From NCBI GenBank assembly GCA_951812805.1, contig CATOSZ010000008.1, positions 62,001 through 126,000 of the forward strand: a DNA stretch of 64,000 nt, read 5' to 3'. Shown piece after piece: positions 32,280 to 41,596 of the stretch; position 1 is the stretch's first letter, and the number at the start of each line of letters is the position of its first letter. This stretch comes from an uncultured Alphaproteobacteria bacterium. GTDB taxonomy: Bacteria; Pseudomonadota; Alphaproteobacteria; GCA-2731375. A program made the position numbers and the translations under genes. The notes beneath the pieces are model-generated. The model searched no databases. It was not told the DNA's origin and worked only from the letters and a program-made list of their open reading frames with translations.

Positions 32280-35200
32280 ATGAGCGAGCGCGTCGGTGCA
32301 TGGTTGGAGGGGTTGGGCCTTGGTGAATATGCCGAGGCCTTTGCCGACAACCGCATCGATTGGGACGTGTTGGCGGAGCTCACGGCGGACGACCTGAAGG
32401 ATATCGGTGTCGTAGCGGTCGGCGATCGGCGAAAGCTGCTCTCGGCCCTCGAGAAGCTGGAGGATGGGGAAGTCCCGCCGTCACCATCGTCTCCATCACC
32501 TGAGAACTTCGATGCCTCGCGCCGTCAGGTGACGGTGCTGTTCGCCGATATCTCCGGCTATACCGCGCTCACCCGCAGCCTCGATGCCGAGGACACGCAC
32601 CCGCTGTTGAACCGCTATTTCGTGGCGGTCGACGGGGTCGTCGAGGCCTACGGCGGGCGGATCGACAAGCATATCGGCGACGCGGTCATGGCCGTCTTCG
32701 GCGCCCCGGTCGCCCGGACCGACGATCCCGAGCGGGCCTTGCGCGCGGCCTTGGAAATCCACCGCGTCGTCGCCGGGTTGGAGCCGCCGATCACCGTCCA
32801 TGTGGGCGTCGCCTCCGGCCAGGTCGTGGCGAGCGCCACCGGCAGCGCCGAACACGGCGAATACACCGTCACCGGCGACAGCGTGAACCTGGCCTCCCGC
32901 CTGACCGATCTTGCCTCGGGCGGTGAGACCTTTGCCGCCGGCGAAATGGTTCGTGCGCTCGGCGAGCGGTTCCAGGGTGCGGATCTGGGGCCGCGCGAGA
33001 TCGAGGGCCTGGCCGAACCGGTTCCCGTCTGGCGCCTCGACGCCATTGCCGAGACGGTCGGCGGCCGGCAGCGTTTCGTCGGCCGGGCCCGTGAACTGGC
33101 GCTGTTCCGCGCCGCCTTCGAGGGGGCGGCGGAGAGCGGGGAGGGCGCGGTGTTCCTGCTCAGGGGCGAGCCCGGTATCGGCAAGACCCATTTGCTGGAG
33201 GAGATCGCCACGCTCGGCAGACATGCCGGATTCGCCTGCCACCGCATTCTCACCCTGGACTTCGGCGCCGGCCGGGGGCAGGCCCCCGTCGATGTCCTGG
33301 TCCGCGATCTGCTGGGCCTGACCGCCGGCGCCCCGGCGGGGGAGCGCGCGCGAGCCGTGGCGGCGGCGATCGAGGCCGGCGACGTCGGCCCCGCCAACCG
33401 GATCCATCTCAACAACATCCTCGATCTCGAACAGCCCGACGGCCTTGCCGAGGTCTATGCGGCGATGGACAACGCCGGCCGTGACGCGGTCGTCGGCGAG
33501 CTGGTGGGCGTGCGGGCCCGTTCGGGCCGGCTGCTGATCCAGATCGAGGACATTCACTGGGCCGAGCCCGAGGTGCTGCGCCAGTTCGCCCGCCTCGCAC
33601 AGGCGTGCCGGGAGCTTCCGGTCGTGCTGGTCATGACCACACGTATCGTCGGCGATCCGATCGACGCGGCATGGCGGGCCGAGGCGGCGGGCGCCGCCGT
33701 CACCACGATGGAACTCGGCCCCTTGCGCGCCGATGAAGCGCGCGGCCTGGCCGAGACGTTCCACGCCGTCGATCCCGCCCTGCTGGCACGTTGCATCGAG
33801 CGGTCGGGGGGCAATCCCCTGTTCCTGGAACAGCTGTTGCGAAATCTCGACGACCTCGCCTCGAACGATCTGCCGGGTACGATCCATGGCATCGTGCAGG
33901 CCCGGCTCGACGTTCTCGGGGCCGACGACCGCGCGGCGCTGCAGGCCGCGTCGGTCCTGGGCCAGCGTTTCGCGCCGGACGCGCTCGCCCATCTGCTCGC
34001 GCGGGAGAGTTTCGATCCCTCGGCCCTGGTGCGCGCGGCCCTGGTACGCCCGGCCGGGGTGGAGCTGCACTTCGCCCACGCGCTGATCCGCGACGGCGCC
34101 TATGAAAGCCTGTTGAAACCGCGCCGCCTGTCGTTGCACCGTCGCGCGGGCGATTGGTTCGCCGAACGGGACCCGGGCCTCCAGGCCCGCCACCTGGAGC
34201 TGGCCGAGGACGCCGCGGCGCCGGCGGCCTATCTCGCCGCCGCCCGGCATCATGATTCCGTCTTCCAGTTCGAGGCGGCGCTCGCCCTGATCGCACGCGG
34301 ACGGGCGTTGGTGGCGCCGGACGACGTCGCCTTCGAACTGGTCTGCCTGGAAGGCGATATCCTGCCTGCGGTGGGCCGCTCGATCGAGGCGATCGACGGG
34401 CTGCGCGCCGCGGCGGCGTCGGCACAGGGCGATGCGCAGATCTGCCGGGTGGAAATCGCCATTGCCCAGGCCGCGCGTCAGGCCAGCCGCTACGAAGATG
34501 CGCTGGACAGTCTGGCGCGGGCGGAAAGCGCGGCGCGCGCGCTCGACTGGCCGAAGGAGCTGGCGACGATCCACTATTTGCGCGGCGCGATCTGTTTTCC
34601 CCTCGGTCGGATCGACGAATCCTTCGAAGCGAACCAGGCGGCGCTCGGCGAGGCGGAGCGGGCCGGGTCGGTGCGCCTGCAGGTGGGGGCGATCAGCGGC
34701 TTCGGCGACGCCAACTTCATGCGTGGGACCATGCGGACCGCCGTGAAGCACTATACCCGGGCCGTCGACCTGGCACGGGCGCACGACCTGCCGCGGGACC
34801 TCTCCGCCAACCTGCACAACCGCTCGGCCGGCTTCCTCATGGCCGGCGATCCCGCCGCCGCGCGGGCCGACGCCCAAGAATCGATCGAGTTGGCGCAGCG
34901 CCTTTCCAACCCGATCCTGGAGATCGTTGGCCGCAATTCCAGCGCCTGGGAGGCGATGCTGAGAGGCGATCTCGACGATGCCATTCGCGATCTCGAAACC
35001 GCGCTGGATCTCGCGGTACGTATCGGGGCGCAGCGGTTCGAGGTCATGTCGTTGGTCCAGCTCGTGCGCTCCCTGGTCTGGCGCGGGCGTCGGGCGGAGG
35101 CGGTTCCCTTGTCGGAGCGCGTCGTCGAGGGCGCGATGCGGAACGCCCGCCATTTCTGTGGGCCCATGGCGCTCGGCGCCCGCGCGCTCACCTCGTGGGA

Positions 35201-35555
35201 CCGTGCCGAGCAGGACGAGCTGATGGCCCGGGCGGTCGACATTCTCGCCGAGGGCTGCGTCAGCCACTGCTATTTCTTCTTCTATCCCGACGCCATTGCG
35301 ATTTCGCTGCAGCGCGGCGATGCCGTGGCTGCGCTCGGCTATGCCGACGCGCTCGAGGCCTACATGGCGGCGGAGCCCCTCGACCTGATCGCGCTCACCG
35401 TGCGCCAGGCCCGCGCGCTCGCCGAGGGGGATAGTGCCCATGCGGCGGCGGAACTCGAGGCCGTTCGGCGCCAGGCGGCGGCCCTGGGATTGACCTGCAC
35501 GCTCACCGGATTTCTCGACCGGGTGGTGGATTTCGATACGCCCGCCATCTGCTAA
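32280..35555 (+). CDS. SAM-domain class III cyclase fused to NTPase and TPR region (paralogue 2)
   Basis: 1091 residues, exactly as long as the gene at 18.8 kb and collinear with it. Start after GGAGGAACGGCG: MSERVGAWLEGLGLGEYAEA (SAM domain). The cyclase core keeps FADISGY, DKHIGDAVMAVFG, TVTGDSVNLASRL. The NTPase has GEPGIGKT at 296-303 and LLIQIEDIHWAEPEV. A TPR region runs to about 1040 (VGAISGFGDANFMRGTMR; LSANLHNRSAGFL). It is 22 bp after the TmpB-like gene, so the three probably form one transcript. The TPR/NTPase half is the likely sensing part. A regulatory role for the phosphonate enzymes is possible but unproven. Confidence 0.93.
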   Translation: MSERVGAWLEGLGLGEYAEAFADNRIDWDVLAELTADDLKDIGVVAVGDRRKLLSALEKLEDGEVPPSPSSPSPENFDASRRQVTVLFADISGYTALTRSLDAEDTHPLLNRYFVAVDGVVEAYGGRIDKHIGDAVMAVFGAPVARTDDPERALRAALEIHRVVAGLEPPITVHVGVASGQVVASATGSAEHGEYTVTGDSVNLASRLTDLASGGETFAAGEMVRALGERFQGADLGPREIEGLAEPVPVWRLDAIAETVGGRQRFVGRARELALFRAAFEGAAESGEGAVFLLRGEPGIGKTHLLEEIATLGRHAGFACHRILTLDFGAGRGQAPVDVLVRDLLGLTAGAPAGERARAVAAAIEAGDVGPANRIHLNNILDLEQPDGLAEVYAAMDNAGRDAVVGELVGVRARSGRLLIQIEDIHWAEPEVLRQFARLAQACRELPVVLVMTTRIVGDPIDAAWRAEAAGAAVTTMELGPLRADEARGLAETFHAVDPALLARCIERSGGNPLFLEQLLRNLDDLASNDLPGTIHGIVQARLDVLGADDRAALQAASVLGQRFAPDALAHLLARESFDPSALVRAALVRPAGVELHFAHALIRDGAYESLLKPRRLSLHRRAGDWFAERDPGLQARHLELAEDAAAPAAYLAAARHHDSVFQFEAALALIARGRALVAPDDVAFELVCLEGDILPAVGRSIEAIDGLRAAAASAQGDAQICRVEIAIAQAARQASRYEDALDSLARAESAARALDWPKELATIHYLRGAICFPLGRIDESFEANQAALGEAERAGSVRLQVGAISGFGDANFMRGTMRTAVKHYTRAVDLARAHDLPRDLSANLHNRSAGFLMAGDPAAARADAQESIELAQRLSNPILEIVGRNSSAWEAMLRGDLDDAIRDLETALDLAVRIGAQRFEVMSLVQLVRSLVWRGRRAEAVPLSERVVEGAMRNARHFCGPMALGARALTSWDRAEQDELMARAVDILAEGCVSHCYFFFYPDAIAISLQRGDAVAALGYADALEAYMAAEPLDLIALTVRQARALAEGDSAHAAAELEAVRRQAAALGLTCTLTGFLDRVVDFDTPAIC

Positions 35556-35586
35556 CATGCCGGGCGAACGATTGGGGGACCTGCAC

Positions 35587-36405
35587 ATGATCCGAACCCT
35601 ACGCGTGCTGTTGGCCGCCGGCGCCATCTTAGGGCTTGCCGCCCCGGCGCTCGGCGACGACGCCAAACTGCGCTTCCAGGCCGGTTACCAGGCCTATCAG
35701 GGCGGCGATTTCCAGGCCGCGCTCGCCTCGTGGCGGCCGCTCGCGGCCGAGGGGCATGCCTTGGCGCAGTACAATCTCGGGCTCATGTTTCTCGAAGGGC
35801 GCGGCCTGTCCTTCGACCTCGACAAGGCCGTGCGATGGCTGACCCGCGCGGCCGAGCAGGACGTCCCGGAGGCGCAATTCAACCTGGCAAGCGTCGAAAT
35901 GTCGCCTCAAGGCCCGCCACCGGATTTCGAGGCGGCGCGGCGCTGGCTCGCGAAGGCGAGCGGGCTGGGCCTCGCCCGGGCGCAACACACGCTCGCCAAG
36001 CTGCACGAATACGGCCTCGGCGGCCCCGTCGACCCGGCCGAGGCGCACCGGCATTACATGATGGCGGCCGAACGGGGGCATGTCCGCGCGCAATACAATC
36101 TCGGTAAGGTCTACCGGGACGGCCGGGGCGTGGCGCGGGACGAGGCCGCCTCGATCCGCTGGTTCCGCGCGGCGGCCGAAGGCGGCTATGCCAAGGCGCA
36201 AGCCAAGCTCGGTGATCGCCATGCCGAGGGACGCAGCGTCGCCCGGGATCCGGTCGAGGCCTATGTCTGGACGGCGCTCGCCGCCGGGGGCGGGCATGCG
36301 GGCGCGCGGGCGGCGTTGGCGGGTCGTGGCGGGGCATTGACCGCCGAACAGAGGGCGGAGGCCGATGCCCGCGTGGCGGCATTTCAGCCCCGGCCCGTCG
36401 AATAA
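35587..36405 (+). CDS. Secreted Sel1-repeat protein
   Basis: 272 residues. The ATG is chosen to start a signal peptide: MIRTLRVLLAAGAILGLAAP followed by ALGDD, cleavage likely after ALG or near it. Four to five Sel1-like (SLR) repeats follow, e.g. AQYNLGLMFLEGRGLSFDLD, AQFNLASVEMSPQG, AQHTLAKLHEYGLGGPVDPA and AQYNLGKVYRDGRGVARDEA. The repeats form alpha-alpha hairpins for protein contacts, here in the periplasm or outside. It begins 31 bp after the cyclase stop. Partner unknown. Confidence 0.87.
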   Translation: MIRTLRVLLAAGAILGLAAPALGDDAKLRFQAGYQAYQGGDFQAALASWRPLAAEGHALAQYNLGLMFLEGRGLSFDLDKAVRWLTRAAEQDVPEAQFNLASVEMSPQGPPPDFEAARRWLAKASGLGLARAQHTLAKLHEYGLGGPVDPAEAHRHYMMAAERGHVRAQYNLGKVYRDGRGVARDEAASIRWFRAAAEGGYAKAQAKLGDRHAEGRSVARDPVEAYVWTALAAGGGHAGARAALAGRGGALTAEQRAEADARVAAFQPRPVE

Positions 36406-36434
36406 ACGATCATCATCACAGGGAGGAACACGAC

Positions 36435-37106
36435 ATGGGCGAGCATCTGACACTCACGGCATCCGACGGGCATTCCTTCGGCGTCTACCGGGCCGATCCG
36501 GCGGGGACGCCCAAGGGCGGCGTGGTCGTCGTCCAGGAGATTTTCGGCGTCAACCAGCATATCCGCGAGGTCACCGACGGCTATGCCGCGGACGGTTATC
36601 TAGCGATGGCGCCGGCGCTTTACGATCGCTCTTCGACGCGCGACGCCGTGCTCGGCTATACCGGCGACGATGTGACCGCGGGCCTGGCACTGCGTGGCGA
36701 ATTCTCCTGGGACGACAGCATGCAGGACGTCGAGGCGACCGCCCAGGTCATGCGCGACGCCGGCCTCAAGGTCGGCACCGTCGGATACTGCTGGGGTGGC
36801 ACGATCAGTTATCTCGCGGGCTGCCGGCTCGATGTGCAGGCGGCGGTGGTCTATTACGGCGGCCAGATTATGCCCTATATCGGCGAGAGCGGGCGCTGCC
36901 CGATGCTGATGCATTTCGGTGAGCATGACCACGGCATTCCGCTGGACGACGTGCGCCAGATCGACGCCGCGCACGGCGAGGCGACGGTGCACATTTACGA
37001 CGCCGACCACGGCTTCAACTGTGACCATCGCGGCCAGCACGATGCAGCCGTCGCCGCGCTCGCCCGTGAGCGCACCCTCGAATTCTACGCACGCCATCTT
37101 ACCTGA
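36435..37106 (+). CDS. Dienelactone hydrolase family protein
   Basis: 223 residues, alpha/beta-hydrolase fold. The triad is Cys119 in TVGYCWGGTIS, Asp165 in FGEHDHGIP and His192 in YDADHGFNCDH. The Glu of VVVQEIFGVN, which activates the Cys in dienelactone hydrolase, is also present. It probably hydrolyses a lactone or small ester; natural substrates of most members are unknown. RBS GGAGG lies 10 bp upstream. It is 29 bp after the Sel1 gene. Confidence 0.9.
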   Translation: MGEHLTLTASDGHSFGVYRADPAGTPKGGVVVVQEIFGVNQHIREVTDGYAADGYLAMAPALYDRSSTRDAVLGYTGDDVTAGLALRGEFSWDDSMQDVEATAQVMRDAGLKVGTVGYCWGGTISYLAGCRLDVQAAVVYYGGQIMPYIGESGRCPMLMHFGEHDHGIPLDDVRQIDAAHGEATVHIYDADHGFNCDHRGQHDAAVAALARERTLEFYARHLT

Positions 37107-37278
37107 GGCGATCGCGACCGGCTGGTGGGGGAGGCGAGGGCCTCTCCTGCCCGCGAGGTAAACTGCTGCCCCAATAGTTCATAGATTTAACGTAGGCTTT
37201 ACCGGTTCGCTGCATCTTCCGATATGTAATCGGGAGCGTTCGGCGCTCTCGTCGTGTAAAACGGTAGACGAGGCGACC

Positions 37279-38607
37279 ATGATTCAGACGGATTTCGATC
37301 GCGACGCCAGGTTGCGCTTTCTCGACATCACACCCGATACACAGGCGGCCATGCGCGAGGTCTGGCCGCTGATCCAGCCTGCACTGCCGGACATCCTCCA
37401 GGACTTCTACGTTCATATCACGGCCATTCCAGCGCTCGCCGAAAAGATCGGTGGCGAGGGCAACATCACCCGATTGAAGGCCGCGCAGAGCAAGCATTGG
37501 GCCGGGTTGTTCGACGGCAACTTCGATGCCGGCTACTTCGACCGGTGCCACGTCATCGGCATGACGCACTTCCGTATCGGGTTGGAGCCGCGCTGGTACA
37601 TGGCGGGCTATTCCTTCGTGGTGGCGAGATTGGCCGCGATCCTGACGGAGGCCCACCGCCGCAAACCGCAGCAGGCGGCGCGGGCCATCAACGCCGTGAC
37701 CAAGGCGATCTTTCTCGACATGGATGTCGCCATCTCGATCTATTACGAGGCGATGAGCGCCGAACAAAGCAAGCTTGGCGACAAGTCGACGCAATTCGCG
37801 AAGGAAGTCGAAAGCCTGATCGGTGATCTCGGCGCGGCGGCGGGGCAACTGCAGGACACCGCGAGGGCAATGAACGCCAACGCGGACCTCGGTGCGGGGC
37901 AGAGCACGGCGGTCGCCGCGGCGGCGGAACAGGCGAACGCCAACGTGCAGACCGTGGCCAGCGCGACGGAGGAGCTGTCGGCCTCGCTCGGCGAGGTCAG
38001 CAGTCAGGTCACCGAATCGGCCAGCATCGCCAACCAGGCCTCGCGCCAGGCGAGCGACACGAATGAGCAGGTGCGCGGTCTCTCGGCGGCGGCGGAAAAG
38101 ATCGGCGACGTGGTCTCGCTCATCAACGATATCGCCGGTCAGACCAACCTGCTGGCGCTGAATGCGACGATCGAGGCGGCGCGTGCCGGCGATGCGGGCA
38201 AGGGCTTCGCGGTGGTCGCGTCCGAGGTGAAGAACCTCGCCAGCCAGACGGCCCGCGCGACGGAGGAAATCGCCCAGCAGATCTCGGGCATCCAGTCGGC
38301 CACCGGCACGGCGGCGCGCGCGATCGAGGAGATCGTGACGACGGTCGAGCGGGTGAACGAGATCTCCGCCTCGATCGCCAGCGCGGTGGAGGAGCAAAGC
38401 TCGGCCACCGGCGAGATCAGCCGCAACGTCCAGGAAGCGGCGACGGGCACCCTCGACGTCACCCGGCATGTTGCCGAAATCTCGACCTCGATGCAGGAGA
38501 CGGGCGGCATGTCGAGCGAGCTGTTGAGTGCGGCCGGCGGCATGACGGAACGGTCCGACAGCCTCAAGCAGACCCTGGACACCTTCCTGGCCGACATCCC
38601 GAGCTGA
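37279..38607 (+). CDS. Soluble globin-coupled methyl-accepting chemotaxis protein (HemAT-like)
   Basis: 442 residues without a transmembrane segment. Residues about 10-180 are a protoglobin sensor: the proximal heme ligand is His97 in [20 protein letters not shown], which fits the HxxIGLxPxWY signature. The MCP signalling hairpin follows; its tip is [20 protein letters not shown] followed by [18 protein letters not shown]. It should sense O2, or NO or CO, through heme and signal to CheA, which together with CheW is not encoded in the window. About 170 bp of non-coding DNA lies upstream. Confidence 0.95.
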   Translation: MIQTDFDRDARLRFLDITPDTQAAMREVWPLIQPALPDILQDFYVHITAIPALAEKIGGEGNITRLKAAQSKHWAGLFDGNFDAGYFDRCHVIGMTHFRIGLEPRWYMAGYSFVVARLAAILTEAHRRKPQQAARAINAVTKAIFLDMDVAISIYYEAMSAEQSKLGDKSTQFAKEVESLIGDLGAAAGQLQDTARAMNANADLGAGQSTAVAAAAEQANANVQTVASATEELSASLGEVSSQVTESASIANQASRQASDTNEQVRGLSAAAEKIGDVVSLINDIAGQTNLLALNATIEAARAGDAGKGFAVVASEVKNLASQTARATEEIAQQISGIQSATGTAARAIEEIVTTVERVNEISASIASAVEEQSSATGEISRNVQEAATGTLDVTRHVAEISTSMQETGGMSSELLSAAGGMTERSDSLKQTLDTFLADIPS

Positions 38608-38649
38608 GGGGCGAGGCGCCGGCCAGCGCTATACCTCGTTCGCGACTTC

Positions 38650-38681
38650 GCTATATTGCCCCCTCGAACAGCGACGAGGGG
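38650..38681 (+). promoter_or_regulatory. -10-like box plus hairpin that hides the Shine-Dalgarno of the TauD-type gene
   Basis: TATATT (38650-38655) is directly followed by a perfect 9-bp inverted repeat, GCCCCCTCG (38656-38664) and CGAGGGGGC (38673-38681), with an 8-nt loop. The Shine-Dalgarno GAGGGGG lies entirely in the right arm, 6 bases before the ATG at 38687. If transcribed, the stem would mask the ribosome site. A convincing -35 box is not visible. Confidence 0.45.
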
Positions 38682-38686
38682 GCGAT

Positions 38687-39544
38687 ATGAGCGAAGGCGA
38701 TGCAATCGAGGTGCGGCGGATCGCCGGCGCGTTGGGCGCGGAGATCCACGGCGTCGATCTAGCGCGGCTGGACGATGCGACCTTCGAGGCGATCCACGCG
38801 GCCTGGCTGGAACATATGGTGATCTTCTTCCGCGAGCAGGAGATCACGCCGGCCCAGCAGGTGGCCTTTGCCGAGCGCTTCGGCGAGATCCATTACCATC
38901 CCTACCTGCAGGGCTTGGACGCGCAGCCGGAAGTCCTGGAGATCGTGCGCAATCCGGGCGACAGCTATACCTTCGGTTCGGTCTGGCATACGGACCAGAT
39001 GTTCAATCCGCAGCCGGCCAAGGCGACGATGCTGTATGCGAAGGAAACCCCGCCGGCCGGCGGCGACACGATGTTCGCCAACATGTACCTCGCCTACGAA
39101 ACCTTGTCGGCGGGCATGCGGGGGCTCGTCGACGAACTGAAGACGCATAACCTCGGCGACGGCAGCCGGGCCAATCGCGGCGGCAAGAGCCGGGCGGAAC
39201 GCTATGCCGCCTCGGGCATGAACGGCAAGCTGCGCGATCCCGGCAACGTGCCGACGGAAGCCCACCACCCGCTGGTCCGGACCCATGACGAAACCGGCCG
39301 ACGCGCCCTCTATATCGGCAGCCACACCCATTCGCTGGAGGGGTTCGAAACCGCCGAGGCCGCGCCGCTGCTCGGCTATCTGCGCGAGCATGCGGTCCGG
39401 CCCGAGTTCACCTGCCGCTTCGCCTGGCGGCCGGGGTCCATGGCGATCTGGGACAATCGTTGCGTCCAGCACCAGGCCCTGACCGACTATACGGAGCGCC
39501 GCCGCATGCATCGGGTGACCATCGCGGGCGCGGCGCCGATCTAG
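38687..39544 (+). CDS. TauD/TfdA-family Fe(II)/2-oxoglutarate dioxygenase
   Basis: 285 residues, normal for TauD. The iron triad is His101 and Asp103 in VWHTDQMFNPQP and His262 in RCVQHQALTDY; the 2OG Arg lies in RRRMHRVTI. It starts with the family's IAGALGAEIHGVDLARLDDA. TauD releases sulfite from taurine and TfdA attacks 2,4-D; the substrate here is unknown. The E1 alpha gene begins 9 bp after the stop, so the oxygenase product may pass to that dehydrogenase. Confidence 0.92.
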   Translation: MSEGDAIEVRRIAGALGAEIHGVDLARLDDATFEAIHAAWLEHMVIFFREQEITPAQQVAFAERFGEIHYHPYLQGLDAQPEVLEIVRNPGDSYTFGSVWHTDQMFNPQPAKATMLYAKETPPAGGDTMFANMYLAYETLSAGMRGLVDELKTHNLGDGSRANRGGKSRAERYAASGMNGKLRDPGNVPTEAHHPLVRTHDETGRRALYIGSHTHSLEGFETAEAAPLLGYLREHAVRPEFTCRFAWRPGSMAIWDNRCVQHQALTDYTERRRMHRVTIAGAAPI

Positions 39545-39553
39545 GCCCGTGCG

Positions 39554-40567
39554 ATGATCGAAGACGGCAATCTCGATCCCACGTCCGGCGTCGCGCTATA
39601 TCGCCGGATGTTGCGGCTGCGGCGCTTCGAGGAGCGCGTGGTCGAGCTGTTGGACGCGAACGAGATCGCCGCACACGCCCACGAATACGTCGGCCAGGAG
39701 GCGGTCGCGGTCGGTGTTTCGGCGTCGCTTCGCGCCGACGACGTCGTCACCTCGACGCATCGCGGCCACGGCCATGTCCTGGCCAAGGGGGCCGACATGG
39801 CGGCCATGTTCGCCGAGCTGATGGGACGTGAGAGCGGCTGCAACCGGGGCCGCGGCGGCTCGATGCATATCGCCGATCTCTCCGCCGGCATCTACGGGGC
39901 CAACGGCATCGTCGGTGCCGGCGCGCCGATCGCCTGTGGCGCGGCCCGGCGGTTTCGCGATTCGGGCCAGGACCGGGTCGCCGTACCCTTCTTCGGCGAC
40001 GGCGCCATGAACCAGGGCGTGCTGCTCGAAAGCCTGAACGTGGCGGCGATCTGGCGCCTGCCGGTCGTCTTCGTCTGCGAGAACAACCTCTATGCGATCA
40101 CCTCGCCGATCTCCGAGATGGCGGCGGGCGAGCTGTACGAACGCGCCGCCGGCTTCGGCCTGGCCAGCGAGGCGGTCGACGGCATGGACGTGCTGGCCGT
40201 GCGCGAGGCGGCGGAACGCCTGATCGAGCGGGCCCGGCGGGGGGAGGGGGCCGGCTTTCTCGAATGTCGGACCTATCGTTTTTCCGGCCACTTCACGGCC
40301 GAGCGCGGGCGCGACTTCGGCTACCGCACCGCGGCCGAGATCGAGGACTGGCGCCGGCGCGATCCGCTCGACGTGCAGGCCCGGCGGCTGGACGGGGAGG
40401 AGGCCTGGGGGACCGCCGATCGCGCGGCGATTTCGGCCGAGGTCGCGGCCGAGGTCGAAGCCGCGGTGGCGCAGGCGCGGGCCGCCCCCTGGCCCGAGCC
40501 GGCGACGGCACGCGATCACATGTATGCCCGGACCTATCCGGGTCTGCCGGCGGGGCCCCGCGGATGA
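39554..40567 (+). CDS. TPP-dependent 2-oxoacid/acetoin dehydrogenase E1, alpha subunit
   Basis: 337 residues. The TPP-binding motif is GDGAMNQGVLLESLNVAAIW (GDG...N), with the RGHGHVLAKGAD loop and a C-terminal FLECRTYRFSGHF. The sequence is closer to the AcoA/PdhA group than to the branched-chain type. It would decarboxylate a 2-oxo acid or cleave acetoin, passing the acyl group to lipoamide. The beta-subunit gene overlaps by 4 bp (ATGA). No E2 or E3 gene is present nearby. Confidence 0.93.
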   Translation: MIEDGNLDPTSGVALYRRMLRLRRFEERVVELLDANEIAAHAHEYVGQEAVAVGVSASLRADDVVTSTHRGHGHVLAKGADMAAMFAELMGRESGCNRGRGGSMHIADLSAGIYGANGIVGAGAPIACGAARRFRDSGQDRVAVPFFGDGAMNQGVLLESLNVAAIWRLPVVFVCENNLYAITSPISEMAAGELYERAAGFGLASEAVDGMDVLAVREAAERLIERARRGEGAGFLECRTYRFSGHFTAERGRDFGYRTAAEIEDWRRRDPLDVQARRLDGEEAWGTADRAAISAEVAAEVEAAVAQARAAPWPEPATARDHMYARTYPGLPAGPRG

Positions 40568-41565
40568 CGCGGGAGATCGGCTATCTCGAGGCCCTGAACG
40601 AGGCCCTGCTGGCCGAAATGGCCCGGGACGAGAGCATCGTCCTGATCGGCGAGAACATTCGCGGCGGCTTCCGCCCCGAAGCCATGGGCATCGAGGAGGC
40701 CTTCGGCGCGAACCGGATCATCGACATGCCGATTTCGGAAGCGGCGATGACCGGCATCGCCACCGGCCAGGCCTTGGCGGGCGGCCGGCCGGTAGTGCAT
40801 TTCCAAGTCTCCAGCCTGATCTTCCCGGCCTTCGACCAGCTGGTGAACCAGGCGGCGAAGTTGCCGCTGATGCTGGGCGGGCAGGGGCATATCGCCGCGA
40901 CCTATCTGGTGATGGGCTGCGGTGCCAGCGGCGGGCGCGCCGGTCAGCATTCCGACAGCCCGCACGCCTACCTGGTGCACGCCGGCATCAAGTCCGTGGC
41001 GCCGGCGACGCCGGGCGATGCCAAGGGGTTGCTGATTTCCGCGCTGCGCGAGCCGGATCCAGTCGCCGTCTTCGTGCCGGCGGTCGCGGGCGCGATCCGC
41101 GGGCCCGTCGAAGCCGCGGCGGATCCGATCCCCCTCGGCCAGGGTGTCGTCCGCCGCGCGGGCGGCGACGTCACCATCGTCGCCGTCGGTCAGATGGTAG
41201 CGGACGCCCTCGACGTCGCCGAAGCGCTGGCGGGCGAGGGGATCGAGGCCCTGGTCTGGGACCCGCGAAGCCTGCTGCCGCTCGACCGCGACGGCCTCGC
41301 CGCCGCCGTCGCGGCCACGGGCCGTGTCGTTCTGTTCGACGATACCGCGCGGACCTGCGGCATCGCCGCCGAACTCGCCGCGACCATCGCGGAGCGTTGC
41401 CATGGCAGCTTGAAGGCCCCGCTCCGCCGCGTGACCCGGGCCGACGTCACGCTGCCCTACAGCGCGCCCCTCGAAGCCGAGGTGCTGCCTGGGCGCGGGC
41501 ATCTCGAGGCGGCGGTGCGCGAAGTGGTCGCGTGGGTCCCCGGATCGTCCAGCGTACCCGGATAG
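40564..41565 (+). CDS. TPP-dependent 2-oxoacid/acetoin dehydrogenase E1, beta subunit
   Basis: 333 residues from MTREIGYLEALNEALLAEMA, the ATG overlapping the alpha stop. Family strings include ESIVLIGENIRGG, RIIDMPISEAAMTGIATGQA, and HSDSPHAYLVHAGIKSVAPA followed by TPGDAKGLL. The transketolase C-terminal domain (GGDVTIVAVGQMVADALDVA) is complete. It pairs with the alpha subunit as an alpha2beta2 E1. The operon ends here; a lipoyl E2 must come from elsewhere, or the E1 works alone. Confidence 0.93.
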   Translation: MTREIGYLEALNEALLAEMARDESIVLIGENIRGGFRPEAMGIEEAFGANRIIDMPISEAAMTGIATGQALAGGRPVVHFQVSSLIFPAFDQLVNQAAKLPLMLGGQGHIAATYLVMGCGASGGRAGQHSDSPHAYLVHAGIKSVAPATPGDAKGLLISALREPDPVAVFVPAVAGAIRGPVEAAADPIPLGQGVVRRAGGDVTIVAVGQMVADALDVAEALAGEGIEALVWDPRSLLPLDRDGLAAAVAATGRVVLFDDTARTCGIAAELAATIAERCHGSLKAPLRRVTRADVTLPYSAPLEAEVLPGRGHLEAAVREVVAWVPGSSSVPG

Positions 41566-41596
41566 CGCCGACGCATACCGCCTCCTCCCCCGGCGC

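Noticed and set aside
36080..36340. Small frames inside the Sel1 gene on both strands
   Set aside because: Shadows of a clear repeat protein; no independent start signal or motif.
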